DNA from: ZAX-1 sp046533095
GTDB lineage: Bacteria > Bacillota > Clostridia > Lachnospirales > Lachnospiraceae
DNA: 64,000 bases
Reading direction: 5' to 3'
Assembly (NCBI GenBank): GCA_046533095.1
Contig: JAJQRA010000023.1
Span: forward strand, 1 to 64,000
Shown piece after piece: positions 25,590 to 33,250 of the stretch (the stretch's first letter is position 1; each line of letters begins with the position of its first letter). The notes beneath the pieces are model-generated. The model worked only from the letters and a program-made list of their open reading frames with translations, was not told the origin of the DNA and made no database searches. A program made the translations under genes and the position numbers.

Positions 25590-25657
25590 TGTGTGTTCAA
25601 CCGTAAAACCATCGTCAAAAAACAAAAGTACGTGTTATGGCACGAGAGGGAGGGATA

Positions 25658-26731
25658 ATGAGTAAACGATTAATCCGTTTAGAACATATTAGTAAATCTT
25701 ATAACAAAGAAGTCATCTTGGATGATTTAAATTTATATATACGGGAAAATGAATTTTTAACCTTACTTGGCCCTTCCGGCTGTGGAAAAACAACCACATT
25801 ACGCCTCATTGGAGGATTTGAAATTCCAGATAGCGGGAACATCATGTTTGACGGCAATGATATTACACACCTTTCCCCAAACGAACGGCAGGTCAACACT
25901 GTTTTTCAAAAATATGCCTTGTTTTCTCATATGAATATCGCAGAAAATATCGCCTTTGGGCTTAAAATAAAGCGAAAAAGCAAAACTTATATTGACGATA
26001 AAATCAAGTATGCATTAAAGCTTGTGAATCTGGATGGATTTGAAAAACGCAGTGTTGATTCTTTAAGCGGTGGGCAGCAACAGCGAATTGCGATTGCCAG
26101 GGCAATTGTAAATGAACCAAAAGTGCTGCTCTTAGATGAACCGCTTGGGGCACTTGATTTAAAGCTCCGACAGGATATGCAATATGAATTGATCCGCCTA
26201 AAAAATGAACTTGGAATTACCTTCATCTATGTAACCCACGACCAAGAAGAAGCTTTAACGATGTCTGATACCATTGTCGTGATGAATCAAGGCTATATTC
26301 AGCAAATCGGTACACCGCAAGATATCTACAACGAACCAACCAATGCGTTTGTCGCAGATTTTATCGGTGAAAGCAATATTATCGATGGCCTCATGCTCAA
26401 AGACCGCCTTGTAGAAATTTTAAATGTCCAATTTCCCTGTGTAGACGAGGGATTTGGAACGAATGTGCCTGTTGATGCCGTCATCCGCCCGGAAGATATT
26501 GAACTTGGCGCTCCAAACGAGGGCCTGCTGCAGGGGGAAGTGACCTCTTTGATCTTTAAAGGGGTTCATTGGGAAATGGACGTTATGGCAAACGGTTTTG
26601 AATGGCTCGTGCATACCACAACGATGCACCCGGTCGGCTCTTTCGTTGGCCTAAATGTGGATCCGTTTAATATACAGATTATGAATAAACCGGAATCTAG
26701 CGATGAAAGGGTGGTGGCTACCGATGCGTAA
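25658..26731 (+). CDS. potA: Spermidine/putrescine ABC transporter ATPase
   Basis: About 357 residues from the ATG at 25658, which follows GAGAGGGAGGG. Walker A GPSGCGKTT lies at 38-46, the signature is LSGGQQQRIAIARA, Walker B is LLLDEPLGALD, then the His switch VTHDQEEALTMSD. A C-terminal TOBE domain follows (~275-345). It powers PotBCD. It overlaps potB by 8 bp (the stop TAA is inside the potB start region), which implies translational coupling. Confidence 0.96.
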   Translation: MSKRLIRLEHISKSYNKEVILDDLNLYIRENEFLTLLGPSGCGKTTTLRLIGGFEIPDSGNIMFDGNDITHLSPNERQVNTVFQKYALFSHMNIAENIAFGLKIKRKSKTYIDDKIKYALKLVNLDGFEKRSVDSLSGGQQQRIAIARAIVNEPKVLLLDEPLGALDLKLRQDMQYELIRLKNELGITFIYVTHDQEEALTMSDTIVVMNQGYIQQIGTPQDIYNEPTNAFVADFIGESNIIDGLMLKDRLVEILNVQFPCVDEGFGTNVPVDAVIRPEDIELGAPNEGLLQGEVTSLIFKGVHWEMDVMANGFEWLVHTTTMHPVGSFVGLNVDPFNIQIMNKPESSDERVVATDA

Positions 26732-27548
26732 ACTAAAACGCCAGTTGCTTGCCGGCCCTTATATGCTTTGGATTATTGGATTTATCCTTCTTCCGCTCGT
26801 CTTCATCCTATATTATGCTTTCACGACATCCAGAGGGATTTTTACATTGTCCAATATCACAGCCATTGCACAGCCGGTACATTTAAAGGCCCTTTTACTT
26901 TCGCTGCGGCTGGCGCTTATCTGTACCGCCCTATGTCTTGTACTCTCCTATCCACTTGCAATGATATTAAATAATTTAAAAATCAAGCATCAAAGTTTCG
27001 TGGTTTTTATTTTTATCCTGCCAATGTGGATGAACTTTATGCTACGCATACTTGCTTGGCAGATGCTATTGTCAAATAATGGGATTTTCAATGCAGTGTT
27101 GGGATTTTTCGGCATTCCTTCTTTACAGATTTTAAACACACCCACAGCCGTCGTTTTTGGTATGGTATATGACTTCCTCCCTTTTATGATATTGCCCATC
27201 TACAATTCCATGGCCCGTATCAGTCAAGATATCATTGAGGCTTCCTTAGATTTGGGGGCAAATAATGTGATTATATTTTTTAAAATCATTATCCCTTTAA
27301 CCCTATCCGGTGTGATAAGCGGTATTATTATGGTATTCGTACCTTCCCTGACCTCTTTTGTCATATCTGACCTGCTTGGCGGCGGTAAGGTATTGCTCAT
27401 TGGAAATGTCATTGAGCAGGCCTTTATGCAGGAACTAAACTGGCCGCTAGGGTCGGGGCTTTCCTTTGTATTAATGATATTCGTCATTGCAAGTATGGCC
27501 TTAACGAGTTCCTACACAAAAGATGGAGAGGGTGCTGGCATATGGTAA
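26724..27548 (+). CDS. potB: Spermidine/putrescine ABC transporter permease
   Basis: About 274 residues from the ATG at 26724, which overlaps the end of potA. Six hydrophobic segments and the BPD_transp_1 loop (EASLDLGANNVIIFFKIIIP) are visible. It forms half of the polyamine channel with PotC. The gap to potC is 51 bp. Confidence 0.94.
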   Translation: MRKLKRQLLAGPYMLWIIGFILLPLVFILYYAFTTSRGIFTLSNITAIAQPVHLKALLLSLRLALICTALCLVLSYPLAMILNNLKIKHQSFVVFIFILPMWMNFMLRILAWQMLLSNNGIFNAVLGFFGIPSLQILNTPTAVVFGMVYDFLPFMILPIYNSMARISQDIIEASLDLGANNVIIFFKIIIPLTLSGVISGIIMVFVPSLTSFVISDLLGGGKVLLIGNVIEQAFMQELNWPLGSGLSFVLMIFVIASMALTSSYTKDGEGAGIW

Positions 27549-27599
27549 AAAATTTGTTGCAAAGGGATTCCCTTGCATGGATTGGAAAGGGGTTGCCTT

Positions 27600-28379
27600 A
27601 TGATCAAAAAAACTGCTGAAAAAATATATCTTGCCATTATCTTTTTATTTTTATATCTGCCGATTGCAGTCTTGATTGTGCTATCCTTTAATGATTCAAA
27701 ATCCCGCGTACAGTGGGGCGGTTTTACGCTAGGCTGGTATAAAAGCCTCTTTTCCTCCAACGTTATTGTAGATGCCTTTCAAACGACGCTGTTCATTTCG
27801 CTTGTATCGGCACTGCTTGCAACCGCCCTTGGTACCATGGCGGCATTAGGTATTGATGCCATGAAAAAGCACGCACAATCTTTCATGCTCGGCGCGGCCA
27901 ATATACCACTTTTAAATGCCGATATCGTTACAGGTATTTCGATGATGCTACTATTTGTACGGTTTACAAAACTTGGAATATCGACCGTTTTAATTGCACA
28001 TATTACATTTAATATTCCTTATATCATTTTAAATGTACTGCCAAAGCTAAAGCAGACAAGCGTCTATACTTACGAGGCTGCATTAGATTTAGGGGCTTCC
28101 CCAGCCTATGCTTTTTATAAAATCACGTGGCCACAGATTCGTTCCGGCGTACTCTCCGGTTTTTTGATGGCTATGACCATGTCTCTCGATGATTTTTCGA
28201 TTACCTATTTTACAAAAGGTGCTGGCGTGAATACACTATCTACGATGATTTATACAGAAATGCGAAAAGGGATTAAGCCGGAAATGTATGCCTTATCCAC
28301 GCTATTATTTTTAATCGCTTTTACACTACTGCTGTTCATGAATTTTGGCCCATCCAAGAAAAAAGAACCCTCACTATAG
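27600..28379 (+). CDS. potC: Spermidine/putrescine ABC transporter permease
   Basis: About 259 residues from the ATG at 27600, preceded by GAAAGGGG. Six TM segments; the EAALDLGASPAYAFYKITWP loop contacts PotA. The C-terminus is FNFGPSKKK-like. It is the second half of the polyamine channel. A 117-bp gap with a good ribosome site leads to potD. Confidence 0.94.
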   Translation: MIKKTAEKIYLAIIFLFLYLPIAVLIVLSFNDSKSRVQWGGFTLGWYKSLFSSNVIVDAFQTTLFISLVSALLATALGTMAALGIDAMKKHAQSFMLGAANIPLLNADIVTGISMMLLFVRFTKLGISTVLIAHITFNIPYIILNVLPKLKQTSVYTYEAALDLGASPAYAFYKITWPQIRSGVLSGFLMAMTMSLDDFSITYFTKGAGVNTLSTMIYTEMRKGIKPEMYALSTLLFLIAFTLLLFMNFGPSKKKEPSL

Positions 28380-28496
28380 CGATTCAGCAGGTGCACAGAA
28401 TCGTCGCAATTTCGATACACAAGATATCGCAAATAAGGTTTTATAGGTTTCCCTAAACAATGAACCTAAATACATGATACAAGGAGCAATAAAACA

Positions 28497-29552
28497 ATGA
28501 AAACAAAATTTCTATTTGGTGCTGTATTACTCTTATCCATAGCTGCCTTATGGGGCTGTGGCTCTTCTGATTCTACGAAGAAACTAACCGTACTTAATTA
28601 CGGCAAGTATATCGGAGATGACGTGCTGGCAAAATTTGAAGAAGAAACCGGTATTAAAGTGGACTACGAAGAATATGTTACACCTGAAAATATGTACACG
28701 AAATACAAGGCCGGTTCGATTGATTATGACCTCATCTGCACTTCCGACTATATGGTGGAAAAGCTCATAAAAGAGGGCGAGGTTTTAGAACTAAATTTTG
28801 ACAACATACCATTGGTTTCCAATCTGGAGCAACGCTATTTTGAATTTTCGAAGGCCTTCGATCCCGAAAACAAATATTCTATCCCTTATTTTTTTGGCAC
28901 AGTAGGTATCCTATATAATAAAAAAATGGTAGATGAGGCGGATGTGGCTTCTTGGTCCGTGCTCTGGAACGAAAAATATAGCAAACAGATTATTATGTCT
29001 GACAGTGTGCGCGATTCCTTTATGCCTGCATTAAAATACCTTGGCTATTCCTTAAATGCAACGGATGAAGCGGAACTCTTAGCCGCACAGGAAATCTTAA
29101 TCAATCAATATCCTTTGGTATCCTCCTATTTAGTTGATGAGGCATCCGATGAAATGATTGCTGAAAATGCCGCTATGGCACTGGTCTATTCTGGCGAGGC
29201 AGGCCTTGCACTTGCCTATAATGACAACCTTGCGTTTTCTGTGCCGGAAGAAGGTTCTAATATGTGGATTGATTCTTGGTTCATGCCTAAAACCTGCCAG
29301 CATACTGAAAATGCTGAAAAATTTTTAGATTTTCTTTGCCGAGAAGATATTGCTTCTCTTAATTTTGAATATGTCTATTATGCTACCCCGAATAAAGCAT
29401 TATTCGAAACATTGGAGCCAGACGTAAAAAAGAATACAACTATTTTCCCCCCAAGTGAAATTTTAGAAAATTGTGAAGTTTTAAAAGCTCTCGATGAAAA
29501 AGCCACTGCAAAATACAATGAACTTTGGAAGGAATTAAAGTCAACGAATTAA
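28497..29552 (+). CDS. potD: Spermidine/putrescine-binding lipoprotein
   Basis: 351 residues. The signal peptide ends in a lipobox ALWGC with Cys21. The mature part is a class D binding protein: LTVLNYGKYIGDDVLAKFEE, YDLICTSDYMVEKLI, SIPYFFGTVGILYNKKMV and IDSWFMPKTCQHTENAEKF. It captures polyamines for PotABC. It is the last gene of the operon and is followed by a 15-bp perfect hairpin at 29601-29641. Confidence 0.95.
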   Translation: MKTKFLFGAVLLLSIAALWGCGSSDSTKKLTVLNYGKYIGDDVLAKFEEETGIKVDYEEYVTPENMYTKYKAGSIDYDLICTSDYMVEKLIKEGEVLELNFDNIPLVSNLEQRYFEFSKAFDPENKYSIPYFFGTVGILYNKKMVDEADVASWSVLWNEKYSKQIIMSDSVRDSFMPALKYLGYSLNATDEAELLAAQEILINQYPLVSSYLVDEASDEMIAENAAMALVYSGEAGLALAYNDNLAFSVPEEGSNMWIDSWFMPKTCQHTENAEKFLDFLCREDIASLNFEYVYYATPNKALFETLEPDVKKNTTIFPPSEILENCEVLKALDEKATAKYNELWKELKSTN

Positions 29553-29600
29553 AACCGAAATTTTTACTAATTTCTACTTGCAATTTACGCAACATCGTGA

Positions 29601-29641
29601 TATAGTAGTCCATGTAGCAATTTACCACATGGACTACTATA
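29601..29641. terminator. Long perfect hairpin at the end of the pot operon
   Basis: TATAGTAGTCCATGT (29601-29615) pairs perfectly with ACATGGACTACTATA (29627-29641) across an 11-base loop. No U tract follows, so it may act by stabilising the 3' end rather than as a classical terminator. Confidence 0.55.
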
Positions 29642-29688
29642 CATAATAACCAGCTACATGAAGTTTCTACCAATCTTTGTCCTCTGCT

Positions 29689-30020
29689 CTATGCGCATCT
29701 ACTTTATGCATTCCAGTTTACCGCCTTCGTCTTCTGTTTCCATGTACGCCCACTTTACACCTTCCAGTTCTACCAGTCTCCACCTCTTCTGCCCTATGCA
29801 CATCCATTCTATGCACTCCCGTTCTACTGCCCTTCGCTTTCTGCTCTATGCACATCTACTTTATGCATTCCAGTTCTACCAGTCTCCACCTCTGCTCTAT
29901 GCACATCCATTCTACGCACTCCCGTTCTACCGGCCTTCGCTTTCTGATCTATGCACATCCATTCTATGCACTCCCGTTCTACCGGCCTTCGCCTCTTGTT
30001 TCCACATACGCCCGCTTTAT
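29689..30020. repeat. 52-bp tandem repeat, 6 to 7 copies
   Basis: Units begin at about 29689, 29741, 29794, 29846, 29897, 29949 and 30001. They contain CTATGCACATCCATTCTATGCA and C(C/A)GTTCTACCGGCCTTCGC. The plus strand is almost purine-free outside ATG/GCA triplets. Reading frames through the repeat give only repetitive Ser/His/Leu peptides and are not genes. Confidence 0.9.
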
Positions 30021-30202
30021 GATATCTTACCTTTATCCCATATTATTTTTTCACACACATCTTAAATGCTACCTGATAGCATTTCTTAATGCAACTATTT
30101 CGTTTCGCTAGTAGTGCAGGGTATTTGCATAGCAAAAGCCCGAGACTTGTGAAACAAATAATCCATTGTGCACATCCGCTAAAGCGGATAGATAGGAGTT
30201 TT

Positions 30203-31099
30203 ATGACTTATGAAATATTTACACAGACACTTTTAACAAGCTTAGAAGAACACTTTCCCTTAAACACTACAATTTCAATACAGATGATCCTCCATAATAA
30301 TGGCATCAGCCTAGATGAGCTTACTATTTTAGAACCGGATTTTGATATTTCCCCAACCATCTATCTAAATAAATACTATAGCCTGTTCAAACAAGGGATT
30401 TCTTTTGAAGATATTTTTAACCATATATTAAGAGAATACGAACAGCACCGTCCTATATTTCCGATTGATACATCATTTTTCACAAAATTCGAAAATATAG
30501 AAAAGCGAATTGTATATAAACTAATTCACTTCGAAAAAAACAAAGAACTTCTTGCCGATATTCCCTATATTCCTTATTTAGACTTGGCAATTGTATTTTA
30601 TTGTCTGATTGCCGATACTTCGGCTGGCAGCGCAACGATTTTGATTCATAACGCGCAGGTAGATACTTGGGATGTGGACGTACAAAAACTTTTTGAGTTA
30701 TCCATGATAAATACGCCTTTTTTATTAGCTCCTGTTTACGAAGAGCTAAATAGAGCGATTCTGTCATTCCTACCCTCTTCCGAATTAGATGCATACGACA
30801 TCGCCGCAGATGACCCTATACCCATGTATGTACTAACAAATGAAAATAAGCTAAACGGAGCCAGCTGTCTTCTATACCAAGATTTGTTAAAAGATATTGC
30901 CACCCGTTTTGACAGTGATTTTTATATTCTTCCTAGCAGCATCCACGAAGTGCTGCTTGTCCCTGTTGACGGTGATTGCTACCGCCATGTATTTACCCCT
31001 ATGGTTTTAGAGGTCAATGACACGGAAGTACGCTCCGAAGAACTGTTGTCTGATCATGTCTATTATTACAGTAGAAAGCAAAATGCCTTGACAATGTAA
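30203..31099 (+). CDS. DUF5688 family protein
   Basis: About 298 residues from the ATG at 30203, which follows TAGGAG. Features are ILHNNGISLDELTILEPD, YLNKYYSLFKQGISFEDIF and, near the C-terminus, DFYILPSSIHEVLLVPVD. These match DUF5688 proteins common in Lachnospiraceae. The function is unknown. There is no signal peptide or TM segment. It is a single-gene unit downstream of the 52-bp repeat. Confidence 0.85.
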   Translation: MTYEIFTQTLLTSLEEHFPLNTTISIQMILHNNGISLDELTILEPDFDISPTIYLNKYYSLFKQGISFEDIFNHILREYEQHRPIFPIDTSFFTKFENIEKRIVYKLIHFEKNKELLADIPYIPYLDLAIVFYCLIADTSAGSATILIHNAQVDTWDVDVQKLFELSMINTPFLLAPVYEELNRAILSFLPSSELDAYDIAADDPIPMYVLTNENKLNGASCLLYQDLLKDIATRFDSDFYILPSSIHEVLLVPVDGDCYRHVFTPMVLEVNDTEVRSEELLSDHVYYYSRKQNALTM

Positions 31100-31184
31100 C
31101 AAATACGCAACTGTTCAGCCGGATCTCTTTGTATCATCGAGCACCAACGAACTGAACAGCTACGGCAATCCATATATCAGCAGA

Positions 31185-31538
31185 CTATACGCCCGCCTCA
31201 TTAAACATTTGATAAATTTGAACTTTCAATGCATCTCGTTCCATTAAACCGATAAAAATACAGCCGTATATATAATTACCATCCTCATCCCTTTTACAAC
31301 GTACTACCTCTATTACCGTATCAATGACTTCTTTCGTCCATAGCTGAATCTTTGCATCATAGTAGGTTCCCTTTTCAAGCTCTTGTTCTGTTATAAATCC
31401 TATGCCCGTTTTAGAAAGATCTGTAAGTTGCACATGAACAAATTTTACGCTAATATCTCCACCGTCGTTCAATCGTTCTATCTGCAGCGATACATCTAAA
31501 TCAAGCCTTTTCTCTCTTCTTCTCTCTCTTCCGTCCAT
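31185..31538 (-). CDS. Short PilZ domain protein
   Basis: About 117 residues from the ATG at 31538, preceded by AAAGGAG. The c-di-GMP binding signature is present: the RRREKR arginine motif near residues 6-11 and DLSKTGIGF (D/NxSxxG) near 41-49. The PilZ fold ends with YGCIFIGL. It probably acts as a single-domain c-di-GMP receptor. A second PilZ protein is encoded at 53412-54197. Confidence 0.88.
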   Translation of the reverse strand: MDGRERRREKRLDLDVSLQIERLNDGGDISVKFVHVQLTDLSKTGIGFITEQELEKGTYYDAKIQLWTKEVIDTVIEVVRCKRDEDGNYIYGCIFIGLMERDALKVQIYQMFNEAGV

Positions 31539-31690
31539 AAACAATCTCCTTTGCCAATTAATTCATAACAATAGCTGCTATTAAAACAGGTAATCTACTG
31601 TCCGAATACGTGCCGCAACACGCAGATAGATAAATATATAATAGATAAGCTATATTATATACACTACTATTATTTTATTATAAATAACAA

Positions 31691-31777
31691 TTATTTACAA
31701 CAATTTTCTTGAAATAAAATCAAATTCGTAGATGACAAATATGCATCCCATGCCTTATCAGACCATATTTTATTCAT
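31691..31777 (-). pseudogene. Truncated YoeB toxin
   Basis: The ATG at 31777 overlaps the antitoxin stop by 8 bp, as in intact yefM-yoeB operons. The frame begins MNKIWSDKAWDAYL, the YoeB opening, then diverges and stops after 28 codons. A working YoeB is about 85 residues with catalytic residues in its second half, all missing here. The toxin is therefore dead. Confidence 0.75.
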
Positions 31778-32024
31778 CACCTACCTCTATGAGTTCACGG
31801 ACTTTCCCTTCCCCACTTGCAAGTTGTTCCATAGGCCTGTCTATTTTATCTAAACGGGCTGCATTCCTTGCAGTTTTCATCAACGCATTGTATTCTTCAA
31901 GACTTATAATAACAACATTTTTTTCTTCTTTCCTGGTAACAATAACCGTTTCGTATTCGTCCGTTACTTTATCGCAATAGTCTTTTAGCTTATTACGTAT
32001 GGTAGTATAATTCACAGCCAGCAT
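31770..32024 (-). CDS. YefM/Phd family antitoxin (toxin partner lost)
   Basis: About 84 residues from the ATG at 32024 (MLAVNYTTIRNKLKDYCDKV), preceded by AAAGGG. The body has ETVIVTRKEEKNVVIISLEEYNAL, the classic YefM/Phd dimerisation and DNA-binding part, and a C-terminal tail that would cover the toxin. Its start and reading frame look intact. Because YoeB is truncated, it can only repress its own promoter or neutralise a related toxin elsewhere. Confidence 0.88.
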   Translation of the reverse strand: MLAVNYTTIRNKLKDYCDKVTDEYETVIVTRKEEKNVVIISLEEYNALMKTARNAARLDKIDRPMEQLASGEGKVRELIEVGDE

Positions 32025-32080
32025 AAGTCCACACCCTTTCACTTCATCTTCTGTACTTAAAACTATACAGTATACTGTAC

Positions 32081-33148
32081 TTATTTGTCAATGTTTTCTT
32101 CCGTTAGATGAAAATCTCCTATGAAACAGGCATCCCCAAAACTAAAAAACCGGTACCCTTCCTGCACTGCTGTTTCATATGCATTCATTATATGCTCCCG
32201 CCCAGCAAGTGCAGATACGAGCATAAGCAATGTAGATTCCGGTAAATGAAAATTCGTAATCAACCCATCCAATATCTTGAATTGATAGCCCGGATAAATG
32301 AAAATATCCGTAAAGCCACTGGCTGCTTTTACGATACCGTTTTCATCTGCTGCCGTTTCAATGGTACGGCAACTTGTTGTCCCTACACAAAGGATGCGTC
32401 CTCCTTGTGCCTTTGCCCGATTTATAATATCTGCCTGTTCCTGCTCAATTTGATAAAATTCGCTATGCATATGGTGGTCTGATACCTGCTCAACTTTGAC
32501 GGGGCGAAACGTTCCAATGCCTACATGAAGTGTAACTTCTGCCAATACGACACCCATGTCTTGAATTTTTTTTAACAATTCGGGTGTAAAATGCAGCCCG
32601 GCGGTTGGTGCGGCGGCAGAACCATCCAGTTTTGCATAAACAGTCTGATAGCGGTTTTTGTCCTGTAGCGGGTGGTGAATGTATGGAGGGAGGGGCATTT
32701 GCCCTAATTGATCTAAAATTTCCTCAAAGACGCCATCGTAGGAAAATTTAATCAAGCGATTCCCCCCTTCCACAATGTCCACTATTTTTCCAGTCAATAT
32801 ACCTCCAAAATTTATCGTCGTGCCAGGTTTCGCTTTCTTCCCGGGTTTCACTAAAGTTTCCCATATATCGTTTTCATTTCGTTTTAATAGCAACAGTTCT
32901 ATTTTCGCTTTTGCTTTCGTTTCTGTCTCTTCCCGCTCACCGATTAGCCTTGCCGGAATTACTTTTGTGTTATTTAGTACCAGACAGTCTGTCGGCTTTA
33001 AAAAATTCGTTATATGTTCAAATGTCGTATGTTTGATTGCACCGCTATCTTTATCTAGTACAAGTAATCTAGAATCCGAACGGTTTTCTAATGGGTCTTG
33101 GGCAATCTGCTGTATTGGTAGGTCAAAGTGAAAATCATTTACATTCAT
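32081..33148 (-). CDS. queA: tRNA preQ1(34) S-adenosylmethionine ribosyltransferase-isomerase
   Basis: 355 residues, normal length. Typical blocks: FHFDLPIQQIAQDPLENR, LVLNNTKVIPARLIG, GQMPLPPYI, AAPTAGLHFTPELL, LHVGIGTFRPVK, HSEFYQI and LITNFHLPESTLLMLVSA. It adds the ribosyl moiety of AdoMet to preQ1 in tRNA during queuosine synthesis. It is the third gene of the pheS-pheT-queA transcript. Its ribosome site (AAAGGAAGCG) lies inside a duplicated copy of the pheT 3' end. Confidence 0.96.
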   Translation of the reverse strand: MNVNDFHFDLPIQQIAQDPLENRSDSRLLVLDKDSGAIKHTTFEHITNFLKPTDCLVLNNTKVIPARLIGEREETETKAKAKIELLLLKRNENDIWETLVKPGKKAKPGTTINFGGILTGKIVDIVEGGNRLIKFSYDGVFEEILDQLGQMPLPPYIHHPLQDKNRYQTVYAKLDGSAAAPTAGLHFTPELLKKIQDMGVVLAEVTLHVGIGTFRPVKVEQVSDHHMHSEFYQIEQEQADIINRAKAQGGRILCVGTTSCRTIETAADENGIVKAASGFTDIFIYPGYQFKILDGLITNFHLPESTLLMLVSALAGREHIMNAYETAVQEGYRFFSFGDACFIGDFHLTEENIDK

Positions 33149-33155
33149 TGGTATC

Positions 33156-33250
33156 GCTTCCTTTCACTTTCGCAGTTCAATCAAAATTCTCTGGCTTTCA
33201 TTCCGCTTCCTCTTTCGATTTGCATCGCTTCCTTTTATTTTCGCAGTTCA
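33156..33250. repeat. Duplicated pheT 3' end in the pheT-queA gap
   Basis: CGCTTCCTTT.A.TTTCGCAGTTCAAT occurs at 33227-33251 (pheT terminus, encoding IELRK and stop) and again at about 33157-33181. The second copy carries the queA ribosome binding site. Confidence 0.75.

Noticed and set aside
29658..30111. Two overlapping plus-strand frames in the 52-bp array
   Set aside because: Composition is purely repetitive, several frames are open at once, and there is no ribosome site.
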